Positions 16,540 through 26,174 of a DNA stretch of 60,497 nt are shown in pieces. The notes beneath the pieces were generated by a model. That model did not search any database. It saw only the letters and a list, made by a program, of their open reading frames with translations, and was not told the origin of the DNA. This DNA comes from Bacteroides sp. (lineage in GTDB: Bacteria; Bacteroidota; Bacteroidia; Bacteroidales; Bacteroidaceae): positions 1 through 60,497 of the forward strand of contig SUXY01000010.1 in assembly GCA_015060705.1 (NCBI GenBank). Reading direction: 5' to 3'. The translations under genes were made by a program, and so were the position numbers. The stretch's first letter is position 1; every line of letters begins with the position of its first letter.

Positions 16540-18354
16540 ATGAATCTTATTCTTTTATTCAAGAAAATACAACCCTATGTACGTCCATACAAATGGTTAG
16601 TCATATTAACACTTATTCTGACACTAATTGGTTCATTTATTGCCCAGATCAATGCTGTAGTTTTGGACAAGACCGTAGATGCGATTAATGAACTCATCAT
16701 GACACATGATCTAGTTTGGAAAAATGCGGCTCATATATTGACTATTATCAGTATCGTTTTATTAGGAAAAGAAGTATTGTCTGCTATCATCACCTACGCA
16801 CAGCACTATTACGGCGAAAAGATGCGTATCAATGTATCGAAGGATCTTTCACAAGCGGTAATCGACCATATGTTGACATATCGTATGGCCTTCTTCAGCC
16901 GACAGGAAAATGAAACGGGTAAACTTCAGACTCGCATTGACCAAGGTGTAGGTAGTTTGTCGTCTACGGTACAGAACTTCTTTATCGACTTATTGCCTCT
17001 TTTCATGAGTGCGGTATTGGCGTTAATCTTGATGTTTGCAGCCAACTTCTATGTTGGTTTGACCGCCTTGTTCATTGTTCCTATTTATATTTGGATTACA
17101 GTCCGTCAAGCTCGCCGATTACAGGGATGGCGAAGAAACATGCGTCACTATCGGGAACAGAAAAGTCATGGTGTAATGAACATCATCGAAAGTATCAATG
17201 TCATCAAGTCCTTCAATCGGGAAGAAATAGAAAGCCAGAAACAGTGGCAATTACAAACTGAATTTACAGACAACCAAATGCTGGTTCGCAAAACTTCGTT
17301 CTACTTCGACGGCTGGAAAAGTTTTATCCGACAGATTGGAACTGTTTTAATCATCATCCTCACCGCTTATCTGGTTTTGATTGAATATCCTGGTATGACC
17401 ATCGGAAAAATCATGTACCACGTCATGCTTTTTGCGAACGTAACCGCTCCTATCACTCAACTCCAGCGCATATTCGACCAAATGAATGATGCATTGATAT
17501 ATGCCGAAGGATTCTTCGACATATTGGAAGCCGATAATGAAAAGGAACCGTCCGGCAAGTATTGTCCGAAAGAAATTAAAGGTCATTTCGAAATCAGCGG
17601 AGTAGACTTTACCTATCCTAACGGAACAAAAGCCCTTCATGGTATCAATATGAATGTGGAAAGCGGCAAGATTACTGCATTTGTGGGACTTTCTGGAGCT
17701 GGAAAATCAACCATACTCAACTTGCTGGTCAAGTTCTATGATCCGGATTGCGGTTCCATTAAACTGGATGGTGTAGACCTCCGAGATTACGACACTCATT
17801 TCTTGCGTGATAACATTGGCATGGTACTCCAGAAGAATCATATATTCGATGGAACAATTGAGGAAAATATCCGATATGGACGATCGAACGCCACCCTAGA
17901 AGAAGTACTCGAAGCAGCGAAGAAAGCATACATCTATGATCAAATCATGAAACTTCCGCAAGGATTGCAGTCACGCGCCCAACAATTATCCGGTGGTCAG
18001 CAACAACGTATTGCCATTGCCCGTATGTTCCTGAAGAATCCTCCAATCATCTTCTTGGACGAACCGACAGCCAGTCTTGATGCCATTGCCACCGAACAAA
18101 TCAAGGCAAGCATCGATGCCATCAAGAAAAACCGGACTGTCATCATTATCTCACACAGTATCTCACAAATTATCGACAGCGACGTTATCTATGCCCTCAA
18201 GGAAGGACGGGTAGAACAAAGCGGAGATCCGGACTCGCTCTATCGAAAAGGGGGTATCTATAAAGACATTGTGGATGCATCCGCACGAAGTTTGAACATT
18301 GACAAACTGGCCCAGACATTGGATGCCAACGGGGATGGAAATTTATTCGATTAA
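16540..18354 (+). CDS. ABC exporter, fused membrane and ATPase domains
   Basis: This 604-residue half-transporter has six membrane segments in the first 320 residues. The nucleotide-binding domain follows: Walker A GLSGAGKST (about 382), signature LSGGQQQR (about 483), Walker B IIFLDEP (about 504) and the H-loop ISHS (about 537). It would work as a homodimer in the inner membrane, exporting lipids, peptides or drugs. It sits between a CoiA-like gene (2-base gap) and a DMT transporter (4-base gap). Substrate unknown. Confidence 0.92.
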   Translation: MNLILLFKKIQPYVRPYKWLVILTLILTLIGSFIAQINAVVLDKTVDAINELIMTHDLVWKNAAHILTIISIVLLGKEVLSAIITYAQHYYGEKMRINVSKDLSQAVIDHMLTYRMAFFSRQENETGKLQTRIDQGVGSLSSTVQNFFIDLLPLFMSAVLALILMFAANFYVGLTALFIVPIYIWITVRQARRLQGWRRNMRHYREQKSHGVMNIIESINVIKSFNREEIESQKQWQLQTEFTDNQMLVRKTSFYFDGWKSFIRQIGTVLIIILTAYLVLIEYPGMTIGKIMYHVMLFANVTAPITQLQRIFDQMNDALIYAEGFFDILEADNEKEPSGKYCPKEIKGHFEISGVDFTYPNGTKALHGINMNVESGKITAFVGLSGAGKSTILNLLVKFYDPDCGSIKLDGVDLRDYDTHFLRDNIGMVLQKNHIFDGTIEENIRYGRSNATLEEVLEAAKKAYIYDQIMKLPQGLQSRAQQLSGGQQQRIAIARMFLKNPPIIFLDEPTASLDAIATEQIKASIDAIKKNRTVIIISHSISQIIDSDVIYALKEGRVEQSGDPDSLYRKGGIYKDIVDASARSLNIDKLAQTLDANGDGNLFD

Positions 18355-18358
18355 AACC

Positions 18359-19261
18359 ATGAAAGAAAAGACTATCGGACACCTGGCATGTTTCATCGCA
18401 TACGCCATCTTCGGCATCAATATCATCGTATGTAAGGATTTGACAAGCAGTCGACTCATCTCACCGATTGCTTTATTCGGTTTACGGTCATTAGGAGCCG
18501 GTTTGCTGTTTTGGCTTATCTCGTATTTTTTACCGAAAGAGAAGGTAGACAAAAAAGATTTCGGAAAAATTCTGATGGCTTCGTTACTAGGATTTTTCCT
18601 TACGCAAGTAACGTTCCTGATGGCGATACCGGACATTACACCGATGGACTGCTCCATCGTGAGTTCCCTCTCCCCTATCTACACGATGTTCATTGCTGCT
18701 TATGTATTAAAAGAGCCCATTACACTCCGTAAAGCCGGAGGAGTGGCCATCAGTTTCTTCGGAATCATCTACCTGATTATGAATAGTGTGACAGGAACAG
18801 GAGGTACGATAGAAACCAGTTGGGTGGGCATCCTGTTGATGATTGCCAATAGCCTCAGTTTCTCGCTCTACTTAGGATTATTCAAACCTGTCATCACCAA
18901 ATACTCGGTAATCACATTCATGAAATGGATCTTCCTGTTTGCAACTCTATTTTCGTTCCCTTGGACGATTAGCGAATTGAGGACATTCGATTATAGTTTG
19001 CTTACCAGTACCTATTTATCGGAATTGGCATTTCTCATCATCTGCTCCACCTTCATCACTTACTTTCTCATTCCGTTAGGACAGAAACGTATCCGCCCTA
19101 CATTGGTAAGTATGTACAGCTATGTACAGCCTATCATCGCCATCGTCATCAGCATTTGGGTAGGGATGGATACGCTAAGTTGGCAGAAGCTATTGGCAGC
19201 AGCGATGGTGTTCGGCGGTGTGGTATTGGTAAATTATAGCCGGAGTGCAAAGGGGAATTAA
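18359..19261 (+). CDS. EamA/DMT family transporter
   Basis: This 300-residue inner-membrane protein starts at ATG 18359 (MKEKTIGHLACF); upstream in-frame codons overlap the ABC gene and look non-genic. It has ten membrane segments in two EamA repeats (about 7-140 and 155-295). DMT proteins export metabolites such as amino acids or drugs. It is the last gene of the operon, and its stop directly abuts the stop of the opposing gene. Confidence 0.88.
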   Translation: MKEKTIGHLACFIAYAIFGINIIVCKDLTSSRLISPIALFGLRSLGAGLLFWLISYFLPKEKVDKKDFGKILMASLLGFFLTQVTFLMAIPDITPMDCSIVSSLSPIYTMFIAAYVLKEPITLRKAGGVAISFFGIIYLIMNSVTGTGGTIETSWVGILLMIANSLSFSLYLGLFKPVITKYSVITFMKWIFLFATLFSFPWTISELRTFDYSLLTSTYLSELAFLIICSTFITYFLIPLGQKRIRPTLVSMYSYVQPIIAIVISIWVGMDTLSWQKLLAAAMVFGGVVLVNYSRSAKGN

Positions 19262-19816
19262 TCAATTCCCCATATTCATTTTTTCAAAGTTATACCCCAT
19301 CCGTTTGAGTTGGATGGCTGCACCGATGCGGAACATCGACTTGCAGGCACGGGCAAAGACGTGGAAAGCCAACTCGCTCTGTGGAGGCACCTGTTCGAAA
19401 CGAATCAAATCTACTGCCTTCTCGCCACACGAACGGATGGTTGCTTCCAATTCCTTGGCTGTACGGCTATCCAACGGCAAGCGGAGCAAGTCACGCACAA
19501 TGTGCTCGTCCATGTCGTCGAATCCCTGTTCGCCATAATAACTCTGATACGACATCTTGAGGAAAGTTTCCCAATCGGCATCCCAACCGTATGCCACCGC
19601 CATTCCCAAGTAAGCCGCCCACGAAACGGAAACGGTAGGATATTTGGCAATTTCGGGTACAGCATCGCCCATATATTCAGGAGCCAGGATTTTCCAATGC
19701 TCGTCAATGTCTTCGGTAGCAAGCAATACTCCCTTCAACGCACCTCTGTCGGTACACAAACGCAGAAGCTCGTCCTGCATCTTCTCTTCCAAACGTATCA
19801 AATATTGTATGTCCAT
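19262..19816 (-). CDS. Conserved hypothetical helical protein
   Basis: I do not recognise this 184-residue protein by name. It is acidic and mostly helical, has no signal peptide, and contains conserved-looking stretches SVSWAAYLGMAVAYGWDADW and YYGEQGFDDMDEHIV. Its own full promoter lies just upstream, which supports a real gene. Its TGA is the base immediately after the DMT transporter stop, with no terminator between. Confidence 0.75.
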   Translation of the reverse strand: MDIQYLIRLEEKMQDELLRLCTDRGALKGVLLATEDIDEHWKILAPEYMGDAVPEIAKYPTVSVSWAAYLGMAVAYGWDADWETFLKMSYQSYYGEQGFDDMDEHIVRDLLRLPLDSRTAKELEATIRSCGEKAVDLIRFEQVPPQSELAFHVFARACKSMFRIGAAIQLKRMGYNFEKMNMGN

Positions 19817-19840
19817 AACATTCTTTACTTAAACAACATA

Positions 19841-19871
19841 CAAAAGTAGGCATTATCCCCAACATTTGCAA
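19841..19871 (-). promoter_or_regulatory. Promoter for 19816 gene
   Basis: On the minus strand TTG (19871-19869), 20 bases, then TACTTTTG (19848-19841). Confidence 0.6.
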
Positions 19872-19935
19872 CAACCACCTCAAACAAAGTCCTTCACAAC
19901 CCGTCATATACTTGTTTTTGACTTCATCTTTTCTT

Positions 19936-20017
19936 AAATCATCAGCGTTGCTTCGTCATTCATCAGTGTTGAACAGTAAAACACCGACGTTGAACAACCA
20001 AACAACACCGATGATTT
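19936..20017. repeat. Degenerate inverted/direct repeats in intergenic gap
   Basis: AAATCATCAGCGTTG (19936-19950) pairs with CAACACCGATGATTT (20003-20017) at 13 of 15 positions. Between them the units CATCAGTGTTGAACA and CACCGACGTTGAACA repeat the same theme. No open frame is seen in this 345-base gap apart from promoters. Confidence 0.5.
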
Positions 20018-20124
20018 GAAAATAAATACTCTTCTTTGCAAGTTTATAAGCAGAGCCAAAAAAGTATTCATCCATAAATAATGTTAAATATGGGAGGGGG
20101 TGACTAATTTATTATAAAGTAACC

Positions 20125-20132
20125 TACCTTTG
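20125..20132 (+). promoter_or_regulatory. -7 box for TolB-like lipoprotein
   Basis: TACCTTTG lies about 30 bases before the chosen ATG; no -33 box. Confidence 0.5.
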
Positions 20133-20161
20133 TGAGAAGAATATAAATGTACACTACAACC

Positions 20162-21160
20162 ATGAAAAAGATTTATCCATTGCTGGCACTTTGCCTGTGC
20201 CTACTTGCCGGATGCAAGCCGGCTGACCCGTTAGCTTTCCCGATAGAGAAAGCCATTACTCCCGAATTTATGCCTTTGCACGGATTGACAGATCCCTTCC
20301 GGGTGGAGATCAAGCATCCTTATCTCATCGTCCAAAACTCGGAAAAGTTGAAGGACAGCCTCTTCCACATCTATGACTTGCGGAACAATGAGCTGAAGTG
20401 TGCATTCGGACGCATCGGCCAAGGACCGCAGGAGTATGTGATGCCTTGGTTGCTGAACAACCATTTACCCGAGTTCGTCATTGAAAACAATCATAATTCC
20501 TTCCAAAAGTTCAGCATCAGCAAAGATGGGCAAGCCACAATGAAAGAGAAGGTGACTCCGGCTTTCCAAATGGCATTGAGCGAAGCGCAGTTCATCCACG
20601 ATTCATTGTTTGTGGTCAGTCCTGCATTTTATGGCATTCCGTATATGCTGAAGTGTGATATGACAAACGAAGAACCATTGAAAGCTTATGCATATCGTGA
20701 CACCACCTTGATTAATTATGCCGACGACCCCGACCGGGTGGACAATATGTTTGCCAACCAAGAACGCATCGTGCTTTGCTATGCCTACAAGAAACAGATT
20801 GACTTTATGGATACAGACTTCAACCTTATCAAGCGAGTGAAATTTGATGACTATACGCCGGTATATGGTGTAAAAGTTCCGAAAGATGAAAAACCAAGTT
20901 ATGTGCAAGGTTATCTCGGGAAACGATATTTATATGCTTTGTTTATGGGATGTACTTATAATGAACTTGAAGCAAGAGAACGAAAAGGTATGCATCTCGA
21001 AGTCTACGATTTGGATGGAAAACCCGTGGCAAGATACGAACTTCAAGGCGAACGTCCCCGCTATTTTGCCGTAGATGAAGAGACTTTCACACTTTATAGC
21101 CCATTGAACGGACTTCCCGAAGACCATTTGTTGGTGTACAAACTGGAAGGATTGAAATAA
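20162..21160 (+). CDS. TolB-like propeller lipoprotein
   Basis: The start chosen is MKKIYPLLAL, giving 332 residues; an ATG five codons earlier is possible. The lipoprotein signal ends LLAGCKPAD (Cys at about residue 18). The rest is beta-rich with repeated short blades such as RNNELKCAFGRIGQGPQEY and LEVYDLDGKPVARYEL, typical of the TolB-like six-bladed lipoproteins common in Bacteroides (BF3164-like). Their role is unknown; partner binding at the outer membrane is likely. It stands alone. Confidence 0.82.
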   Translation: MKKIYPLLALCLCLLAGCKPADPLAFPIEKAITPEFMPLHGLTDPFRVEIKHPYLIVQNSEKLKDSLFHIYDLRNNELKCAFGRIGQGPQEYVMPWLLNNHLPEFVIENNHNSFQKFSISKDGQATMKEKVTPAFQMALSEAQFIHDSLFVVSPAFYGIPYMLKCDMTNEEPLKAYAYRDTTLINYADDPDRVDNMFANQERIVLCYAYKKQIDFMDTDFNLIKRVKFDDYTPVYGVKVPKDEKPSYVQGYLGKRYLYALFMGCTYNELEARERKGMHLEVYDLDGKPVARYELQGERPRYFAVDEETFTLYSPLNGLPEDHLLVYKLEGLK

Positions 21161-21183
21161 GTATTTATCCCCATCAACTCATG

Positions 21184-21213
21184 AAGCGGGTGTGTCGAAT
21201 GACACACCCGCTT
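21184..21213. terminator. Bidirectional terminator
   Basis: AAGCGGGTGTGTC pairs perfectly with GACACACCCGCTT around GAAT, between the convergent lipoprotein gene and oxalate operon. Confidence 0.9.
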
Positions 21214-21217
21214 TAAT

Positions 21218-22156
21218 TTATGCCACCATCCGTGTAATCCAAATCCAGAATGGAGCAGCTACCACGAAGAGCAGAATGCTGAACGCCAAGGACGATGTCC
21301 CCGTCCGTTCGTAAAGCTGGTTCTGATTACCGATGATGATGCCCGAAAATGCCGGAGGCAAGGCACCGGCCAAGACCATCATCTGGAGCTTGTCGGCCTC
21401 CATGTGGAAGAGCATCCCCACGATGAGCAAGGCAGCCGGCATTAGGACGAGCTTCAACACTGTGTTGTATATCACCTCCTTGTCCAACTGGAACTTCATT
21501 CCACTCAGTGTCAAACCTGCCGCAAAGACCGCTACACCTGAGTTGGCTTTCGCAATCAATTCGAAGTTCGGATCGAGAATAGCCGGAAACTTGATGTCGA
21601 GCAAGACAAGTATCACCGCCAAGATAGGTGCCCAACACACCGGCTCCTTCAAGGCATCAATCACTGGATTGCCTTTCTTGGCCTGCTGCACCGAACCGCC
21701 GTTGTTCATCAACGCCAACCCTATCGGGATGTTGATGGCATTCACCACGATGGACACGATGGCCACCACCAAGCCCGTCGTTGCCGTTGCTCCATAAATC
21801 GGTTCCAGCACCGCAAAGCCCAGGAAGCCAATGGTGGGCGAACCGGAAATCAAGGCACACACCGCCGCCTCGCTCTTGGTGTGACGGAAGAACTTGTAGC
21901 ACGAATAATACGACCACAGGAACATCCCCGTAATCACCACAAGACTAACCAACGTCAACTTCAAGTCATCGAACAGCATCGCACTGTCGGCCTTCACGAT
22001 GGACACGAACAAGGCTGCCGGAAGGGCATACGTCAGCACAAGCTTGTTCAGCACTTTCGAGTCTTCGGTCTTGAAGACTCCCTCCTTCCCTGCCCAATAG
22101 CCCAAAAACATAATGACAAAAATAGGAAGGATATCTTTGATTAAAATATCTAACAT
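21218..22156 (-). CDS. AEC family transporter, probable oxalate/formate carrier
   Basis: This 312-residue inner-membrane protein has about ten membrane segments in two halves and the AEC pattern ([12 protein letters not shown] near the start; [29 protein letters not shown] near the end). AEC carriers move organic acids. It is the last gene after frc and oxc, with a seven-base gap. E. coli has an AEC gene (yfdV) beside its frc/oxc homologues yfdW and yfdU, which supports a link to oxalate or formate movement. The actual substrate is inferred. Confidence 0.85.
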   Translation of the reverse strand: MLDILIKDILPIFVIMFLGYWAGKEGVFKTEDSKVLNKLVLTYALPAALFVSIVKADSAMLFDDLKLTLVSLVVITGMFLWSYYSCYKFFRHTKSEAAVCALISGSPTIGFLGFAVLEPIYGATATTGLVVAIVSIVVNAINIPIGLALMNNGGSVQQAKKGNPVIDALKEPVCWAPILAVILVLLDIKFPAILDPNFELIAKANSGVAVFAAGLTLSGMKFQLDKEVIYNTVLKLVLMPAALLIVGMLFHMEADKLQMMVLAGALPPAFSGIIIGNQNQLYERTGTSSLAFSILLFVVAAPFWIWITRMVA

Positions 22157-22163
22157 ACGCTTA

Positions 22164-23876
22164 TTATTTTATCGTTGAATGTGGATTCAAGTTACCGATA
22201 TGTCCGCTCTCCACGCCTACCGACGGATCAATGACACAGTTAATAAGACAAGGAGATTTCGAAGCCAAAGCACTACTCAAAGCATCATCCAACTCTTCCG
22301 GAGTAGTGACATGGTAAGCTTTCCCTCCGAAAGCCTCGATCATGCGGTCATAGCGTGCTTCAGGCATGAGCATAGTCGGTGCAGGGTCGCCATTCATTCC
22401 ATGCCCTTTCTCATCCCCTCGATAGATACCTCCGTTGTTGAGTATCAGCACGGTTACCGGCAGACGATAACGACAAATGGTTTCTATCTCCATTCCGCTG
22501 AACCCGAAAGCACTATCTCCTTCAATGGCGAGCACCTGTTTTCCGCCCGTTACGGAAGCACCGATACTATACCCCATTCCAATACCCATGACTCCCCAAG
22601 TACCTGTATCCAACCGTAAACGCGGATGATACATGTTGATGACATTGCGAGTATTGTCCAATGCGTTTGCACCTTCATTCACGATATAGATATCCGGATA
22701 ATCTTTCAGCACATCACTCACAACTTTCAGAGCATTGAAGTAATTCATCGGCTGAGTAGAAGTATCCAACTTTTTCTGCATTTTTTCCGCATTTACCTGT
22801 TTCACGGCATTGATACTGTTCATCCAAGCATCTCCACACTTGATATTGAAAGGTTCCATCTTACAAAGCATCAAATCGAGGGAAGAAGCGATATCACCCA
22901 CTATCGGAGCTTCTATTTCACGGTTGCTGTCCATTTCTTCCGCACAGATATCCAATTGGATAAACTTGGCATTCGGATTCCATTTCTTGCCTTTACCATG
23001 ATTCAACAACCAGTTCAATCTTGCACCTACCAACATGACGACATCTGCCTGACCCAACACTAAGCTACGGGCAGAAGCCGCACATTGTGGATGGTCATCC
23101 GGCAATACGCCTTTAGCCATCGACATCGGCAAGAACGGGATACCAGTTTTTTCAATGAATTCTTTTAATTGTCCTTCGGCTTGTGAATAAGCAGCACCCT
23201 TACCAATGATAATCAAAGGTTTGGTGGCATTGGAAAGAAGTTTCAAAGCCCGTTTCACCGCTGTTGAACAAGGCAACTGGATTGGAGCTGCATCTACTGG
23301 TACAAACAACGAGGCTTTTGCTTCTTGGACATCCATGGTCATGCTAAGCATTTCGGTAGTAATGTCCAAATAGACACCACCAGGTCGTCCGGACAAAGCC
23401 GCACGAATGGCTCTAGCCACTCCCACTCCAATATCTTGTGGACGATTGATTCGATAAGCTGCTTTCACGAAAGGTTTGGCAATGTTCATTTGGTCGAGTC
23501 CTTCATAATCTCCTTGCTGAAGGTCAATAATATTACGGTCACTCGAGCCACTGATTTGGATCATCGGAAAGCCATTAACTGTCGCTTCTGCCAAGGCGGT
23601 CAAACCATTCAAGAAACCAGGTGCAGAGACAGTTAAACAGATACCAGGTTTCTTGGTCAAATAGCCACTAATGGCCGCTGCATGACCAGCCGACTGTTCG
23701 TGTCGAAACCCGATATAACGAATACCAGCACTCTGTGCATAGCGTGCCAAATCAGTTACAGGAATACCCACCACTCCGAAAATGGCTTCTACCCCATTCA
23801 TTTTCAACGCATCCACCAATAGATGCATGCCATCAGTCAAAGAGGCATTTGGATTTTCAGTTATGTAATTCATCAT
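22164..23876 (-). CDS. oxc: Oxalyl-CoA decarboxylase
   Basis: This 570-residue thiamine-diphosphate enzyme converts oxalyl-CoA to formyl-CoA and CO2. The catalytic-side Glu60 is in [11 protein letters not shown], and the diphosphate/Mg motif runs from GDSAFGFSG (about 450) to LNNGG (about 478). The stretch [20 protein letters not shown] is characteristic of oxalyl-CoA decarboxylases rather than other acetolactate-synthase relatives. Length agrees with the Oxalobacter enzyme (568). It lies between frc and the AEC transporter, which confirms the pathway. Confidence 0.95.
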   Translation of the reverse strand: MMNYITENPNASLTDGMHLLVDALKMNGVEAIFGVVGIPVTDLARYAQSAGIRYIGFRHEQSAGHAAAISGYLTKKPGICLTVSAPGFLNGLTALAEATVNGFPMIQISGSSDRNIIDLQQGDYEGLDQMNIAKPFVKAAYRINRPQDIGVGVARAIRAALSGRPGGVYLDITTEMLSMTMDVQEAKASLFVPVDAAPIQLPCSTAVKRALKLLSNATKPLIIIGKGAAYSQAEGQLKEFIEKTGIPFLPMSMAKGVLPDDHPQCAASARSLVLGQADVVMLVGARLNWLLNHGKGKKWNPNAKFIQLDICAEEMDSNREIEAPIVGDIASSLDLMLCKMEPFNIKCGDAWMNSINAVKQVNAEKMQKKLDTSTQPMNYFNALKVVSDVLKDYPDIYIVNEGANALDNTRNVINMYHPRLRLDTGTWGVMGIGMGYSIGASVTGGKQVLAIEGDSAFGFSGMEIETICRYRLPVTVLILNNGGIYRGDEKGHGMNGDPAPTMLMPEARYDRMIEAFGGKAYHVTTPEELDDALSSALASKSPCLINCVIDPSVGVESGHIGNLNPHSTIK

Positions 23877-23891
23877 TTACACCATTTAAAG

Positions 23892-25163
23892 TTATTTACA
23901 CACGATATGTTTGCTACGGAGTGCGGCAATCTCATCCTGATTATAACCGATTTCTTTCAACACCTCGTCTGTATGCTCTCCTAAAGCAGGTGCTGGCTTC
24001 ACTTCCGGTGTATAGCTAGAGAATTTAGGAGGACAACCAATTGTCAAGAACTTACCACGACCTGGTTGGTCTACTTCCACAATGGTTCCACATTTACGAA
24101 GTGACTCATCTTCGGCTATCTCCTTCATACTCAATACGGGTCCGCAAGGTACACCCAGCTTACCCAATTCTTCCACGATATGCATCTTTTCGCGAGTAAT
24201 GGTATATGCTTCAACAGCTGCATAAATTTCCTCTTTTACCTTTTCACGAGCTTCTGGAGTATTGAATTTAGGATCATCTATCCATTCAGGCTTACCAATC
24301 GCTTTGGCAGCTGCCGCAAATGGTTTCATTTCGTTTTGTAGAACAATGTAAACGAAAGCACTTGGATCGGTCTCCCAACCTTTGCATCGATAGCACCATC
24401 CCAACACCTGGCCACCTTCTACATTACCACCACGCGGAACAGTATCCGTAAAAGTACCGTTTGGATATTGAGGCATGTGTTTCAAGACACCGGTATGTTC
24501 CAAAATTAATTGGTCACGAAGCTTCACACGACAGAGGTTGATGACTGCATCTTGCATGGATTGCTGTACGAAACAACCTTCTCCAGTCTTTTCTCGTTGC
24601 ATCAATGCAGCAAGCAAACCAATCAACAAGTGCATCCCTGTATTACTATCGCCCAAAGCAGCTCCCGACTGAGTAGGAATATTGTATTCTCCATCATACC
24701 AACCGGTAGTTGCTGCTGCACCACCAGCACACTGCGCCACCGGCTCAAATGCTTTTACACTAGCAAACGGTGAATCATCGTTAAATCCTTTAATGGTACC
24801 GTAAATGACACGGGGGTTGATTTTATGTACCTCTTCCCAAGAGAAACCCAATTTGTCTACTGCTCCTGGATGTAGATTTTCCACAAAGATATCAGCTGTC
24901 TCCAACAAACGAGTCAGGATTTCTTTTCCTTCTGAAGTCTTCATATCCAATTCAATAGAACGTTTGTTACAGTTCAGTTGAAGGTAATACAAACTATCCA
25001 TATCTGGATAATCCAACAATTCCGTACGGGTAGGGTCTCCCAATCCTTTTCGTTCAATCTTAATAACATCGGCTCCAAGCCATGCTAACATTTGTGTACA
25101 CGAAGGCCCCGATTGAACTTGGGTCCAGTCAATCACTCTAATACCTTGTAATGGTGCTGTCAT
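23892..25163 (-). CDS. frc: Formyl-CoA:oxalate CoA-transferase
   Basis: This 423-residue class III CoA-transferase moves CoA from formyl-CoA to oxalate. The catalytic Asp172 lies in [13 protein letters not shown], matching Asp169 of the Oxalobacter enzyme. The N-terminal [20 protein letters not shown] and GADVIKIER are typical of Frc. It is the first gene of the oxalate operon, 15 bases before oxc. It has an unusually strong ribosome-binding site for Bacteroidales. Confidence 0.95.
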   Translation of the reverse strand: MTAPLQGIRVIDWTQVQSGPSCTQMLAWLGADVIKIERKGLGDPTRTELLDYPDMDSLYYLQLNCNKRSIELDMKTSEGKEILTRLLETADIFVENLHPGAVDKLGFSWEEVHKINPRVIYGTIKGFNDDSPFASVKAFEPVAQCAGGAAATTGWYDGEYNIPTQSGAALGDSNTGMHLLIGLLAALMQREKTGEGCFVQQSMQDAVINLCRVKLRDQLILEHTGVLKHMPQYPNGTFTDTVPRGGNVEGGQVLGWCYRCKGWETDPSAFVYIVLQNEMKPFAAAAKAIGKPEWIDDPKFNTPEAREKVKEEIYAAVEAYTITREKMHIVEELGKLGVPCGPVLSMKEIAEDESLRKCGTIVEVDQPGRGKFLTIGCPPKFSSYTPEVKPAPALGEHTDEVLKEIGYNQDEIAALRSKHIVCK

Positions 25164-25168
25164 AATTT

Positions 25169-25176
25169 CTCCTCCT
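25169..25176 (-). promoter_or_regulatory. Strong Shine-Dalgarno for frc
   Basis: The minus strand reads AGGAGGAG, five bases before the frc ATG. Most genes in this window have weak or no such site, so this suggests strong translation. Confidence 0.7.
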
Positions 25177-25231
25177 ATATTAATGAGTAAAGTTTAGGGG
25201 ATAACATCATTTACAGCAAATAGTTCAAAAA

Positions 25232-25254
25232 AGGGGATGTTATTCACATCCCCT
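25232..25254 (-). terminator. Terminator of recombinase gene
   Basis: AGGGGATGT (25232-25240) pairs with ACATCCCCT (25246-25254); on the minus strand a TTTTTTG run follows. Confidence 0.85.
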
Positions 25255-25265
25255 AAATTATTACC

Positions 25266-26069
25266 TTACCAATTTACAATTTTATCAACCAACTGCTGCT
25301 GTTCACTAGCCGTTCTCCGCAAATAAATACGGGTTGTCTCAATACTTTCATGTCCCATTAAATCGGCCAACAAAGCAATATCATTGTATCTATCCAAAAA
25401 GTTTTTCGCGAACCGATGACGAAAAGAGTGCGGATAAACGACCTGCCGGTTCAGTCCATACATTTGAGCAAATCGCTTAAGCTGTATAGCTATTCCCCTA
25501 GTTGTAATGGGTTCTCCATAACGGTTCAAAAACAAGTATCCAGAAGTATTTCCTTTTTCTTCCAACCATCTACAGGCTTCATTCCTTAATTTCTTTGGAA
25601 TATATAATCGCCTGATTTTACCTCCCTTGGCATAGATATCCAAATAACCAATAATGACATGTTCTACCTTAATCTGAACCAATTCGCTGATACGAGCTCC
25701 TGTAGCGGTCATGAACCAAACCACAAAATACCAATCCAAATATCCATCCTTTTTCAAACGGGACTTCAAGAACAAGTAATCCGCTTGACTAATGACATTT
25801 TCTAGATAATTCTTCTGTTGCATCTTCACCAGCTTCAATTTGTATTTATCCTGTTTGACAAATTCCAAATACTTATTCAACCCTAACAAGCGAAGATTCA
25901 CCGTCTGAGGCTTATAGTTATCGACCAAATAACCTTTGTACGCTAAAAGATTCTTCTTTTTAATTTCTCCATAATGCTTCAAGTAATAGTTTACCGTCCA
26001 CAAATAAGCAGAGACCGTATTCTTCGACAAATTCTGCTTACTCAAATAAGTTTCAAATTTAGTTACCAT
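25266..26069 (-). CDS. Stand-alone tyrosine recombinase
   Basis: This 267-residue protein has an N-terminal SAM-like DNA-binding domain (about 1-85) and a catalytic domain. The catalytic residues are present: Arg126 (TGARISEL), Lys in AKGGKIR (148-152), His214 and Arg217 (HSFRH), His240 (LMGHES) and the nucleophile Tyr249 (TRIYL). It is shorter than XerC/D (about 300) and lacks the arm-binding domain of element integrases. No dif-like site, tRNA or att repeat is beside it. It may resolve a chromosomal or element site, or invert DNA elsewhere. Confidence 0.9.
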   Translation of the reverse strand: MVTKFETYLSKQNLSKNTVSAYLWTVNYYLKHYGEIKKKNLLAYKGYLVDNYKPQTVNLRLLGLNKYLEFVKQDKYKLKLVKMQQKNYLENVISQADYLFLKSRLKKDGYLDWYFVVWFMTATGARISELVQIKVEHVIIGYLDIYAKGGKIRRLYIPKKLRNEACRWLEEKGNTSGYLFLNRYGEPITTRGIAIQLKRFAQMYGLNRQVVYPHSFRHRFAKNFLDRYNDIALLADLMGHESIETTRIYLRRTASEQQQLVDKIVNW

Positions 26070-26120
26070 AGCAATTAGTTTTAATTAATACGATAACAAG
26101 ATAAGCTAAAGTTCATAAAA

Positions 26121-26145
26121 AAAGGAGGTATCAAATACCTCCTTT
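26121..26145 (-). terminator. Terminator of Ntn hydrolase gene
   Basis: AAAGGAGGTAT pairs perfectly with ATACCTCCTTT around CAA; the minus strand continues with a T run. Confidence 0.85.
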
Positions 26146-26174
26146 CAATCTCTTTAACTCACCCAAATTATGAA

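Noticed and set aside
18299-18358. Earlier start of the DMT transporter
   Set aside because: It overlaps the ABC gene end and adds a non-membrane tail; ATG 18359 gives the normal family start.
23892-25163. CaiB/carnitine CoA-transferase
   Set aside because: Neighbouring oxalyl-CoA decarboxylase and the Frc-type residues around Asp172 favour oxalate.
25266-26069. Integrase of a conjugative element
   Set aside because: It lacks the arm-binding domain, and no tRNA, att repeat or mobilisation gene is beside it.
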